Below, piece after piece: positions 1 through 6,795 of a DNA stretch of 7,311 nt. Where the stretch lies: the NCBI GenBank assembly GCA_905234005.1, contig CAJOFW010000058.1:1-7311 (forward strand), given 5' to 3'. Made by a program: the position numbers and the translations under genes. How positions within the stretch are numbered: position 1 is the first letter of the stretch; every line of letters begins with the position of its first letter. The notes under the pieces were generated by a model. The model was not told the DNA's origin, did no database searches, and saw nothing but the letters and a program-made list of their open reading frames with translations. Source of the stretch: an uncultured Oscillospiraceae bacterium (GTDB lineage: Bacteria; Bacillota; Clostridia; Oscillospirales; Oscillospiraceae).

Positions 1-74
1 GCGTCGGTGCCCTCGGTGAACACGATCGTCTTCTTCTCCGCGGCCTTCAGGGCCTCGATGAGTTCTTCAAACAT
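1..74 (-). CDS. pta: Phosphate acetyltransferase, N-terminal fragment (cut by window edge)
   Basis: Only the first 24 codons are present, reading leftwards from the ATG at 74-72; the rest lies outside the window. The visible peptide starts MFEELIEAL and contains KKTIVFTEGTD at residues 14-24. This matches the first strand of the phosphotransacetylase fold, where family members carry K-x-I-V-x-x-E-G. The enzyme interconverts acetyl-CoA and acetyl phosphate in the cytoplasm and, with acetate kinase, yields ATP during fermentation. The start is supported by a strong Shine-Dalgarno (GGAGGA on the minus strand, plus positions 84-89) nine bases upstream. It is transcribed divergently from the XRE-lepA block. 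With 24 residues, a phosphate butyryltransferase or another member of the same fold is not excluded, but the spacing and motif fit Pta best. Confidence 0.72.
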   Translation of the reverse strand, partial: MFEELIEALKAAEKKTIVFTEGTD

Positions 75-90
75 GGTGACTCGTCCTCCG

Positions 91-106
91 TATTGTAATA
101 TTGTAA
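91..106. repeat. Tandem octamer TATTGTAA x2 in the pta leader
   Basis: Two perfect adjacent copies of TATTGTAA (91-98 and 99-106) lie just upstream of the pta ribosome site. The core TTGTAAT occurs at 93-99 and 101-107, and a third time at 240-246 on the other side of the divergent promoters. On the minus strand the copies read as TACAAT hexamers, so they could also be part of a downstream pta -10 element, although no matching -35 is visible at 17 bases. Function unknown; an operator, an mRNA leader element or chance are all possible. Confidence 0.5.
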
Positions 107-154
107 TGGTGTGAATCGCGGTTTTGACGCTCATGCGTGCGTTACAGTCCTTTT

Positions 155-183
155 ATCGTATCACCGTACCGGGGAAATTGCAA
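155..183 (-). promoter_or_regulatory. Candidate promoter for pta (extended -10 type)
   Basis: On the minus strand TTGCAA (178-183) is followed by 17 bases and then TACGAT (155-160), which is preceded by TGA in the position of an extended -10 TGn. Each hexamer matches the sigma-A consensus at four of six positions. Predicted start is near position 148, giving a leader of about 70 bases before the pta ATG. The -35 box sits only eight bases from the -35 box of the divergent plus-strand promoter, so the two polymerases would compete or share an activator. Confidence 0.42.
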
Positions 184-191
184 GTTTTCTG

Positions 192-220
192 TTTACAAAA
201 AATGCCCCGTCGTTTATAAT
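192..220 (+). promoter_or_regulatory. Strong sigma-A promoter for the XRE-lepA-thiI-cinA block
   Basis: TTTACA (192-197), a 17-base spacer and a perfect TATAAT (215-220) make a near-consensus housekeeping promoter (5/6 and 6/6). Predicted transcription start is near 227, about 43 bases before the ATG of the XRE regulator. No other promoter of this quality is seen between here and 4853, so it probably serves the whole first block. Confidence 0.85.
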
Positions 221-230
221 ACCTTCTGTT

Positions 231-251
231 ATCATCGTTTTGTAATCATCG
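231..251 (+). repeat. Direct repeat ATCATCG around the leader start, possible operator
   Basis: ATCATCG occurs at 231-237 and again at 245-251, 14 bases start to start, directly downstream of the predicted transcription start and upstream of the regulator's ribosome site. A protein bound here would block transcription of the XRE gene and lepA, so autoregulation by the encoded XRE protein is a natural guess. The repeats are short and chance is not excluded. Confidence 0.35.
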
Positions 252-269
252 CAAAAAGGAAGGACACGC

Positions 270-568
270 ATGGAACAGAACCGCTTTGGCGATATCATGG
301 CCTCGCTGCGCCGCGAGAAGGGCGTGAGCCAGCGCAAGGCGGCGGGGGAGCTGGGCATATCGCAGGCGCTCCTGAGCCACTATGAGAACGGCTCCCGGGA
401 GCCGGGTCTGCCGTTCGTCTGCCGCGCCTGCGATTACTACGGGGTGACGGCGGATTATCTTCTCGGCCGCGTGTCCGAGCCCGGCGCGGACGGGCCGGCC
501 CCGGCGGAGTGCCGGGAGCTTGCGGCGCGGCTCCGGGCCATCGCGGAGAGGCTGGAGGGACTGGAAGC

Positions 569-572
<4 letters not shown>
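270..572 (+). CDS. Small XRE-family helix-turn-helix transcriptional regulator
   Basis: A 100-residue cytoplasmic protein. Residues 6-67 form a classic HTH_3/Cro-C1 domain: the first helix with SLRREKG (12-18), SQRKAAGELGIS (20-31) as helix two and turn, and the recognition helix SQALLSHYENGSREP (31-45) with the hallmark YENG-R-P. It ends in DYYGVTADYLLGR (55-67), the last helix typical of the family. Residues 68-79 are a Pro/Gly/Ala linker, and 80-100 form a short Leu/Arg/Glu helix that could dimerise. There is no peptidase, cupin or other sensor domain. The start is fixed by a Shine-Dalgarno run around 256-264 a few bases upstream and by the promoter at 192-220. Its stop codon overlaps the lepA start (ATGA, 569-572), so lepA is likely translationally coupled to it. 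What it regulates is not shown; autoregulation of the operon is the simplest idea. Confidence 0.92.
554..572 (+). promoter_or_regulatory. lepA ribosome site and ATGA stop/start overlap
   Basis: GGAGG at 554-558 lies ten bases before ATG 569-571, which shares bases with the TGA (570-572) of the XRE gene. An in-frame upstream ATG at 509 would add 20 residues of Gly/Ala-rich sequence foreign to LepA proteins, encoded inside the XRE gene. The family N-terminus (MKQENIRNFSIIAHIDHGKS) begins at 569, so this start is preferred. Confidence 0.88.
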
Positions 573-2356
<1,784 letters not shown>

Positions 2357-2398
2357 GCGCCCCCCGCCCACGAACCCGAAGCGTAACAGGAGACACAT

Positions 2399-3616
2399 AT
2401 GAACGAAACCCCGACGCCCGCACGGGATATGATCCTCCTCAAGGAGGGGGAGGTCGTCCTCAAGGGCCTGAACAAGCGATACTTTGAGCAGAAGCTCACG
2501 CAGAACATCCGCCGCCGGTTAAAGCCCCTCGGCCGCTTCCGCGTGAACGTCCTGCAGAGCGTGATCTACGTCGAGCCGCAGGATGAAAGCGCCGACGTGG
2601 ACGCCGCGTTCGAGGCGCTGAAAAACGTATTCGGCGTCATGACGCTGACACGCGCCGTCGCGTGCGAGAAGGACAGGGACGTGATTTTACGCACGGCGAT
2701 GGAATACCTTGACGAGCCGCTTCGCGCCGCGAGGACGTTCAAGGTCGAATCCCGCCGCTCGGACAAGGGCTTTCCGATGACGAGCATCGAGCTGAGCCAG
2801 TACGTCGGCGGCGAGATCAACGAGGCTTACGACAACCTCACCGCCGATATGCACAACCCCGACTTCATCGTCCACCTCGAGGTGCGCGACCGCGCCGCCT
2901 ACGTCCACGGCGCGCCGACGCAGGGGGCGGGCGGCATGCCGGTCGGGTCGAACGGCACGGCGGTCAGCCTGCTGTCCGGCGGCATCGACAGCCCCGTATC
3001 GACGTACATGATGGCAAAGCGCGGCCTGCGCATCATCCCCGTGCACTTCTTCTCGTTCCCGTACACGTCCGAGCTTGCGAAGGAGAAGGTCATCGACCTC
3101 GCCAAAATCCTCACCGCCTGGTGCGGGCGGATGTTCGTGGAGGTCGTCCCGTTCACGCACATACAGGAGGAGATACGGGCCAAATGCCCGGAGGAATACT
3201 TCACGATCATCATGCGGCGCATGATGATGCGCATCGCGGACGAGATCGGCCGCAAAAACGGCTGCGGCGCGCTCGTCACCGGCGAGAGCCTCGGTCAGGT
3301 CGCGAGCCAGACGATGGAGGCGATGCAGTGCACCGGCGCGGTCGCGTCTCTTCCCGTGCTGCGTCCGCTCGTGGGCATGGACAAGGAGGAGGTCATCCGC
3401 CTCGCCCGGAAAATCGGCACGTTCGACACGTCGATCCTGCCGTATGAGGACTGCTGCACGGTCTTCACCCCCCGCCACCCGTGTACGCACCCGAAGCTTC
3501 CGAAGGTCGAGGAGGCCGAGGCCGCCCTCGACGTCGAAGCCCTCGTACAGGAGGCGCTGGCCGGCCGGGAGCTTGTGAAGCTCGATCCAAGGAGGCTCCA
3601 TGACGATGAACTGTGA
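2399..3616 (+). CDS. thiI: tRNA 4-thiouridine synthase / thiazole sulfurtransferase ThiI (rhodanese-less)
   Basis: 405 residues, matching the short Firmicutes form. Order: an N-terminal ferredoxin-like domain with KEGEVVLKGLNKRYFEQKL (15-33), a THUMP RNA-binding domain to about residue 165 (TFKVESRRSDKGFP in its core), then an adenylating PP-loop domain with SGGIDSP at 193-199. A Cys-Cys pair (352-353) is followed by TPRHP and Cys362. It activates U8 of tRNA with ATP and inserts sulfur, and may also supply sulfur for the thiamin thiazole. The C-terminal rhodanese domain of the E. coli enzyme is absent, so sulfur must come from a separate cysteine desulfurase, and none is encoded here. AGGAGA near 2389-2394 supports the start at 2399; Met11 (2429) has no ribosome site. 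The 3' end overlaps cinA by 11-17 bases, implying coupled translation. Confidence 0.96.
   Translation: MNETPTPARDMILLKEGEVVLKGLNKRYFEQKLTQNIRRRLKPLGRFRVNVLQSVIYVEPQDESADVDAAFEALKNVFGVMTLTRAVACEKDRDVILRTAMEYLDEPLRAARTFKVESRRSDKGFPMTSIELSQYVGGEINEAYDNLTADMHNPDFIVHLEVRDRAAYVHGAPTQGAGGMPVGSNGTAVSLLSGGIDSPVSTYMMAKRGLRIIPVHFFSFPYTSELAKEKVIDLAKILTAWCGRMFVEVVPFTHIQEEIRAKCPEEYFTIIMRRMMMRIADEIGRKNGCGALVTGESLGQVASQTMEAMQCTGAVASLPVLRPLVGMDKEEVIRLARKIGTFDTSILPYEDCCTVFTPRHPCTHPKLPKVEEAEAALDVEALVQEALAGRELVKLDPRRLHDDEL
3589..3608 (+). promoter_or_regulatory. cinA ribosome site with two possible ATG starts
   Basis: AAGGAGG at 3589-3595 lies inside the end of thiI. ATG 3600 is only four bases downstream and ATG 3606 is ten bases downstream. 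Family members usually begin directly with M-x-C/A-E-I-x-A-V-G-T-E, which fits the second ATG (MNCEILAVGTE), so the protein may be two residues shorter than annotated. Confidence 0.7.
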
Positions 3617-4853
3617 AATTCTCGCCGTCGGCACCGAGCTGCTGCTCGGCAACACCGTGAACACGAACGCCTCGAACCTCTCGCTGCTGCTCGCGGAGCT
3701 GGGCGTGAACGTGTTCTGGCACACCGTCGTCGGCGACAACCCGGGCCGTCTTGCCGAGGCGGTCAGCATCGCGAAGGGACGCGCCGATCTCATCATCACG
3801 ACCGGCGGTCTCGGCCCGACCTACGACGACCTGACGAAAAACGTCCTCGCCGACGCCCTCGGCAAGACACTCGTCTACCACCCGGAGGAGGACGAGTCCA
3901 TCCGCCGCTGGTTTGAAAAGAGCGGCCGCCAATACACCGAGAACAACCGCCAGCAGGCGTATCTGCCCGAGGGCTGCGTCGTGTTCCACAACGACTGGGG
4001 CACCGCCCCCGGCTGCGCGTTCGAGGCGGACGGCGTGCGCGTCATCATGCTGCCCGGCCCGCCGAACGAGTGCCTGCCGATGTTCCGCCACCGCGCCGCG
4101 CCGTATCTGCGCTCGCTCTCGGACGAGACGCTTGTATCGCGCCAGATACGGGTGTTCGGCATGGGCGAGAGCCATGTAGAGGCGCTGTTCCGCGAGGAGA
4201 TGGAGCATATGCAAAACCCCACCCTCGCGACGTACGCGAAGGCGGTCGACGTGATGCTCCGCGTGACCGCGAAGGCCAAAACCGAGGCCGAGGCCGCCGC
4301 GATGTGTCAGCCCGTCGTCGACCGCGTCGTGAAGGCCCTCGGCGACAGGGTGTACGGCGTCGACGTCGAAAACCTCGAATCCGCGGCCCTGCCGCTTCTG
4401 CGTAAAACGCACCGCACGTTCGCGGCGGCGGAGAGCCTGACCGGCGGTCTCATCGGCGCCCGGTTCACGGCCCTGCCCGGGGCGAGCGAGGTCTACCGCG
4501 GCGGCGCGGTCACATACTGCGACGAGGTCAAGGCCGGGATGCTCGGCGTGCCGGAGGACGTCCTCGCCGAAAACGGCGCGGTCTCCGAGCCGGTCGCCGC
4601 GGCGATGGCGCAGGGCGTGCGTATCGCCGCCGGGGCGGACATCGGCCTTTCCGCGACGGGTCTTGCCGGCCCGGACGGCGACGGCGTGAACCCGGTGGGC
4701 ACCGTGTTCGTCGGCCTCGCGGCGGAGGACGGCGTGTGGGTGCGTCACCTGACCCTCGGCCCCGGCCGGGGCCGGAACCGCATCCGGGAGCTGTCCGCCA
4801 GCCACGCCTTCGATATGCTCCGCCGCTACCTCTCCGGCCTGCCCGTCGTATGA
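3600..4853 (+). CDS. cinA: CinA-family nicotinamide-nucleotide amidohydrolase / ADP-ribose pyrophosphatase
   Basis: 417 residues, full length for two-domain CinA. The N-terminal MoCF/COG1058 domain (about 1-170) shows AVGTELLLGNTVNTN (9-23), TTGGLGPTYDDLT (67-79) and, further on, MLPGPPNE. The C-terminal PncC domain (from about 270) shows AAAESLTGGLIGARF, with the catalytic-type Ser279 in AESLTGG (277-283), followed by a GGAVTYCDEVKAGMLG segment and ATGLAGPDGDG. Some homologues have Cys where this one has Leu280, and a Leu there is known in other CinA proteins. PncC deamidates NMN to nicotinate mononucleotide in pyridine-nucleotide recycling; the N-terminal domain is linked to ADP-ribose hydrolysis. 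It is the last gene of the first block and overlaps thiI. The frequent Firmicutes partner recA does not follow. The historical link to competence is only a name here. Confidence 0.95.
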   Translation: MTMNCEILAVGTELLLGNTVNTNASNLSLLLAELGVNVFWHTVVGDNPGRLAEAVSIAKGRADLIITTGGLGPTYDDLTKNVLADALGKTLVYHPEEDESIRRWFEKSGRQYTENNRQQAYLPEGCVVFHNDWGTAPGCAFEADGVRVIMLPGPPNECLPMFRHRAAPYLRSLSDETLVSRQIRVFGMGESHVEALFREEMEHMQNPTLATYAKAVDVMLRVTAKAKTEAEAAAMCQPVVDRVVKALGDRVYGVDVENLESAALPLLRKTHRTFAAAESLTGGLIGARFTALPGASEVYRGGAVTYCDEVKAGMLGVPEDVLAENGAVSEPVAAAMAQGVRIAAGADIGLSATGLAGPDGDGVNPVGTVFVGLAAEDGVWVRHLTLGPGRGRNRIRELSASHAFDMLRRYLSGLPVV

Positions 4854-4956
4854 TCCCCGACCGCCATTGCCAGCCAATAACCATCGGCTGATAACCGCCG
4901 ACCAATATTTATCAATAAACAACCAGTAATCAATCTCAGAGAGGAGAATCACAAAA
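4854..4956 (+). promoter_or_regulatory. AT-rich intergenic gap, possible weak promoter for the second block
   Basis: This 103-base gap is much richer in A/T than its surroundings and contains repeated short words: ATAACC at 4877-4882 and 4891-4896, CAATAA at 4875-4880 and 4913-4918, and CCAAT at 4874-4878 and 4902-4906. TTGCCA (4867-4872) with GATAAC (4890-4895) at 17 bases is the only promoter-like pair I see, and it is weak. I see no intrinsic terminator, so the second block may also be reached by read-through from cinA. GAGGAGA at 4941-4947 is the ribosome site of the next gene. Confidence 0.35.
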
Positions 4957-5361
4957 ATGCGCGGCAAAAAGATATCCATGTGGCACGTCGTCTACGGCGA
5001 GAGCTGGGTCACCGAGTTCTGGGACAGGCACTTCCCGGACGCCAACGCCGGCGACCGCAGCCTCTACGACTTCCGGTTCGTGGACATCGCGAACCTGTTT
5101 TCGGTGTACGACGAGAAGTTCATCGACATGCTCGCCCTGCTGACGATCATGCCCTACGATGAGATCACGGCCGAAATCAAGGAGCAGTTCTACAAGCCCG
5201 AACGGAGCGAGAGAAGCTTCATCGCCTATCTCGCCTACACGTACAACCTCACGAAGAAGCAGGTGCGGCGGCGCATCAAATACCTCGACCTGTACACCCG
5301 CGGCTATATGGCGACGAAGGACGTGAAGCTCCTGCCCGCCGCCGCCGACGCCGCCGAATAA
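4957..5361 (+). CDS. Unrecognised 134-residue protein with possible C-terminal HTH-like segment
   Basis: I do not recognise the family. The protein is soluble, with no signal peptide or membrane segment. The first half is aromatic and acidic (Trp at 9, 17 and 22, many Tyr/Phe/Asp). A mixed middle follows (LALLTIMPYDEITAEIKEQF). A basic helical region at about 88-112 reads IAYLAYTYNLTKKQVRRRI then KYLDL, with the spacing and Arg/Lys content of a helix-turn-helix: YNLT as turn, KKQVRRRIKYL as recognition helix. The tail (120-134) is Ala/Asp-rich and probably disordered. The start at 4957 has GAGGAGA nine bases upstream; Met8 has no ribosome site. Its TAA overlaps the ribosome site of the phosphoribosyltransferase gene nine bases on, so the two are surely co-translated. 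Codon use matches the neighbours, so it is a real resident gene. A DNA- or RNA-binding partner of the phosphoribosyltransferase is possible, but this is inference. Confidence 0.85.
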   Translation: MRGKKISMWHVVYGESWVTEFWDRHFPDANAGDRSLYDFRFVDIANLFSVYDEKFIDMLALLTIMPYDEITAEIKEQFYKPERSERSFIAYLAYTYNLTKKQVRRRIKYLDLYTRGYMATKDVKLLPAAADAAE

Positions 5362-5370
5362 GGAGACGCC

Positions 5371-5922
5371 ATGACCTACGACATCGACATCTGCGGTATG
5401 ACCCACACCCTGCCCCTGTGCCGCCTCAACGACGAGCTGTATATCGGCGCGTTCGTGATCTTCGGCCAGGTGGAGCTTACCATCCACTGCGCTTCGGAGC
5501 TGTTAAAGCGCATGCCCGCGTGCGACTACCTTCTCGCCCCCGAGGCGAAGTCCATCCCGCTCGTCTATGAGATGAGCCGCCAGAGCGGCATACCGTATCT
5601 GCTCGCCCGCAAGAAGGCGAAGGCGTATATGCAGAACGTCTTCGAGGTGCGGGTGCAGTCGATCACGACCGCCGGCGAGCAGACGCTCGTCATCGACGCC
5701 GCCGACGCGGAGGCGATGCGCAATAAACGCGTCGTCATCCTCGACGACGTGATCTCCACCGGCGAGAGCCTGCGCGCCACCGAGGCTCTCGCGCAGAAGG
5801 CCGGCGCGAACATCGTCGGCAGGCTCGCCATCCTCGCCGAGGGCGGCGCGGCGGATCGGGACGACATCATCTATCTCCGGCGGCTGCCCCTGTTCCGTCC
5901 GGACGGCACGCCGATCGAATAA
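5371..5922 (+). CDS. Type I phosphoribosyltransferase (adenine PRTase-like)
   Basis: 183 residues. The PRPP-binding signature VVILDDVISTGES is at 121-133, with both Asp residues (125, 126) and the TGES phosphate loop. The upstream region has the PRTase core order: LLAPEAKSIPLVYEMSRQSG around 55-73, YLLARKKAKAYM at 76-87 (the flexible catalytic loop with Arg80/Lys81), then VRVQSITTAGEQTLVID. Such enzymes transfer ribose-5-phosphate from PRPP to a nucleobase in the cytoplasm. This subgroup resembles adenine phosphoribosyltransferase, but the N-terminal 45 residues (ICGMTHTLPLCRLNDELYIG and on) differ from classical Apt, so the base is not settled; a regulatory PRPP-sensing role like the PurR C-terminal domain is also possible. 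AAGGAGA (5360-5366) fixes the ATG start. It sits nine bases after the unknown 134-residue gene and 15 bases before the dehydrogenase. Confidence 0.88.
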   Translation: MTYDIDICGMTHTLPLCRLNDELYIGAFVIFGQVELTIHCASELLKRMPACDYLLAPEAKSIPLVYEMSRQSGIPYLLARKKAKAYMQNVFEVRVQSITTAGEQTLVIDAADAEAMRNKRVVILDDVISTGESLRATEALAQKAGANIVGRLAILAEGGAADRDDIIYLRRLPLFRPDGTPIE

Positions 5923-5937
5923 AGCGAGGGAACAACC

Positions 5938-6705
5938 GTGAACAGACTGCAAAACAAAATCGCAATCATCACCGGCGGCAACTCCGGCATCGGCGAGGCC
6001 ACCGCGAAGCTGTTCGCCGCCGAGGGCGCGACCGTCGTCATCACCGCCCGCCGCGAGGACGAGCTCAAACGCGTCCGGGACGAGATCACCGCCGCCGGCG
6101 GCCAGTGCGTCTACGTCCCCGGCGACGTGACCGTCACCGCCGACGTCGAACACGTCGTCGCCGAGACGATCGACCGCTTCGGCCGCGTCGACATCCTCGT
6201 GAACAACGCCGGCATCCCCGACAGCCACAAGCGCGTCGCATGGGTGACGGACGAGTTCTGGGACACCGTGCACGACACCGACCTCAAGGGCGTCATGCGC
6301 TTCTGCCGGGCCGTGCTGCCGCACATGGAGGCCCGCAATTACGGCTCCATCGTGAACGTGTGCTCGATCGGCGGCATCTACTACTGCGCCGGCGCGGCGT
6401 ACTCCTCCGCGAAGGCCGGTCTGCGGGGCCTGACCGTGAACATGGCGATCCAGTATTTTTCCACGGGCATCCGCGTGAACAGCGTCTCCCCCGGCTCCAC
6501 GCTGACGCCGCTCTTCAATCCCGATAACATGGGCGACGTCGACGTCGAGATGATGGAGATCACCGCCCAGCGCCACTATCAGGACCGCACCGCCGGGATG
6601 CTTCAGCCCATCCAGCAGGCATACGCGATCCTCTTCCTCGCCAGCGACGAGGCGTCCGGCATCAACGGCCAGGACATCGTCGTAGACGCCGGAGGCCGCC
6701 TGTAA
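5938..6705 (+). CDS. Short-chain dehydrogenase/reductase (classical SDR)
   Basis: 255 residues, typical of classical SDRs. The Rossmann cofactor loop TGGNSGIG is at 12-19, NNAG at 89-92, and the catalytic Ser143, Tyr155 and Lys159 lie in CSIGGIYYCAGAAYSSAKAG. An SPGS motif and the C-terminal FLASDEASGINGQ-VVDAGG signature follow. Arg-Arg after the second strand (ITARREDEL) suggests NADP(H) preference. The position usually held by the tetrad Asn is Asp115 (TDLKG instead of NLKG/NVTG), and the usual GRxxxPEE before the last helices is replaced by GMLQPIQQ (220-227). The substrate cannot be told; sugar, steroid/bile acid or acyl substrates are all known for this fold. It starts at GTG with GCGAGGG (5924-5930) seven bases upstream; no nearby ATG fits. 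It is the last gene of the second block, directly before the terminator. Confidence 0.93.
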   Translation: MNRLQNKIAIITGGNSGIGEATAKLFAAEGATVVITARREDELKRVRDEITAAGGQCVYVPGDVTVTADVEHVVAETIDRFGRVDILVNNAGIPDSHKRVAWVTDEFWDTVHDTDLKGVMRFCRAVLPHMEARNYGSIVNVCSIGGIYYCAGAAYSSAKAGLRGLTVNMAIQYFSTGIRVNSVSPGSTLTPLFNPDNMGDVDVEMMEITAQRHYQDRTAGMLQPIQQAYAILFLASDEASGINGQDIVVDAGGRL

Positions 6706-6731
6706 TCCTTTTTCCTCCGCGGACAATACAG

Positions 6732-6767
6732 CAGCCGCTGTCCCACACGGGACAGCGGCTGTTTTTT
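6732..6767 (+). terminator. Strong intrinsic terminator after the dehydrogenase gene
   Basis: A perfect 13-base-pair stem, CAGCCGCTGTCCC (6732-6744) with GGGACAGCGGCTG (6749-6761), closes a four-base loop ACAC and is followed directly by TTTTTT (6762-6767). It lies 26 bases after the dehydrogenase stop. On the minus strand the hairpin is not followed by a T run, so it is mainly a plus-strand terminator, although the stem could also stabilise the 3' end of the convergent transcript. Confidence 0.95.
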
Positions 6768-6795
6768 GCTATGTATTACTTTCTATCGCCGGGCG

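Noticed and set aside
509..568. Longer LepA beginning at the ATG at 509
   Set aside because: The extra 20 residues are encoded within the XRE gene and do not resemble LepA. The ATG at 569 has a ribosome site and gives the family N-terminus.
2357..2398. Terminator or promoter in the C-rich lepA-thiI gap
   Set aside because: The 42-base gap has a C run and the thiI ribosome site but no stem with T tract and no -10/-35 pair.
2687..3799. 370-codon open frame on the minus strand opposite thiI and the start of cinA
   Set aside because: Shadow of two confident genes; composition is typical of antisense GC-rich DNA and no ribosome site or motif supports it.
4885..4900. Hairpin CGGC/GCCG in the cinA downstream gap
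   Set aside because: Only four base pairs with an eight-base loop and no T tract; too weak to call a structure.
3465..4979. 504-codon open frame on the minus strand opposite cinA
   Set aside because: It is antisense to a clear CinA with all motifs, is rich in Arg/Gly/Ala/His/Asp as expected from GC-biased third positions read backwards, and has no domain I can recognise.
5503..6726. 407-codon open frame on the minus strand opposite the phosphoribosyltransferase and dehydrogenase genes
   Set aside because: It spans two well-supported plus-strand genes and has the Val/Asp/Gly/His-rich composition of a GC shadow frame.
6732..6761. Bidirectional terminator serving the minus-strand secreted protein
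   Set aside because: The stem is perfect, but on the minus strand it is followed by mixed sequence and not a T run, so minus-strand termination is not supported.
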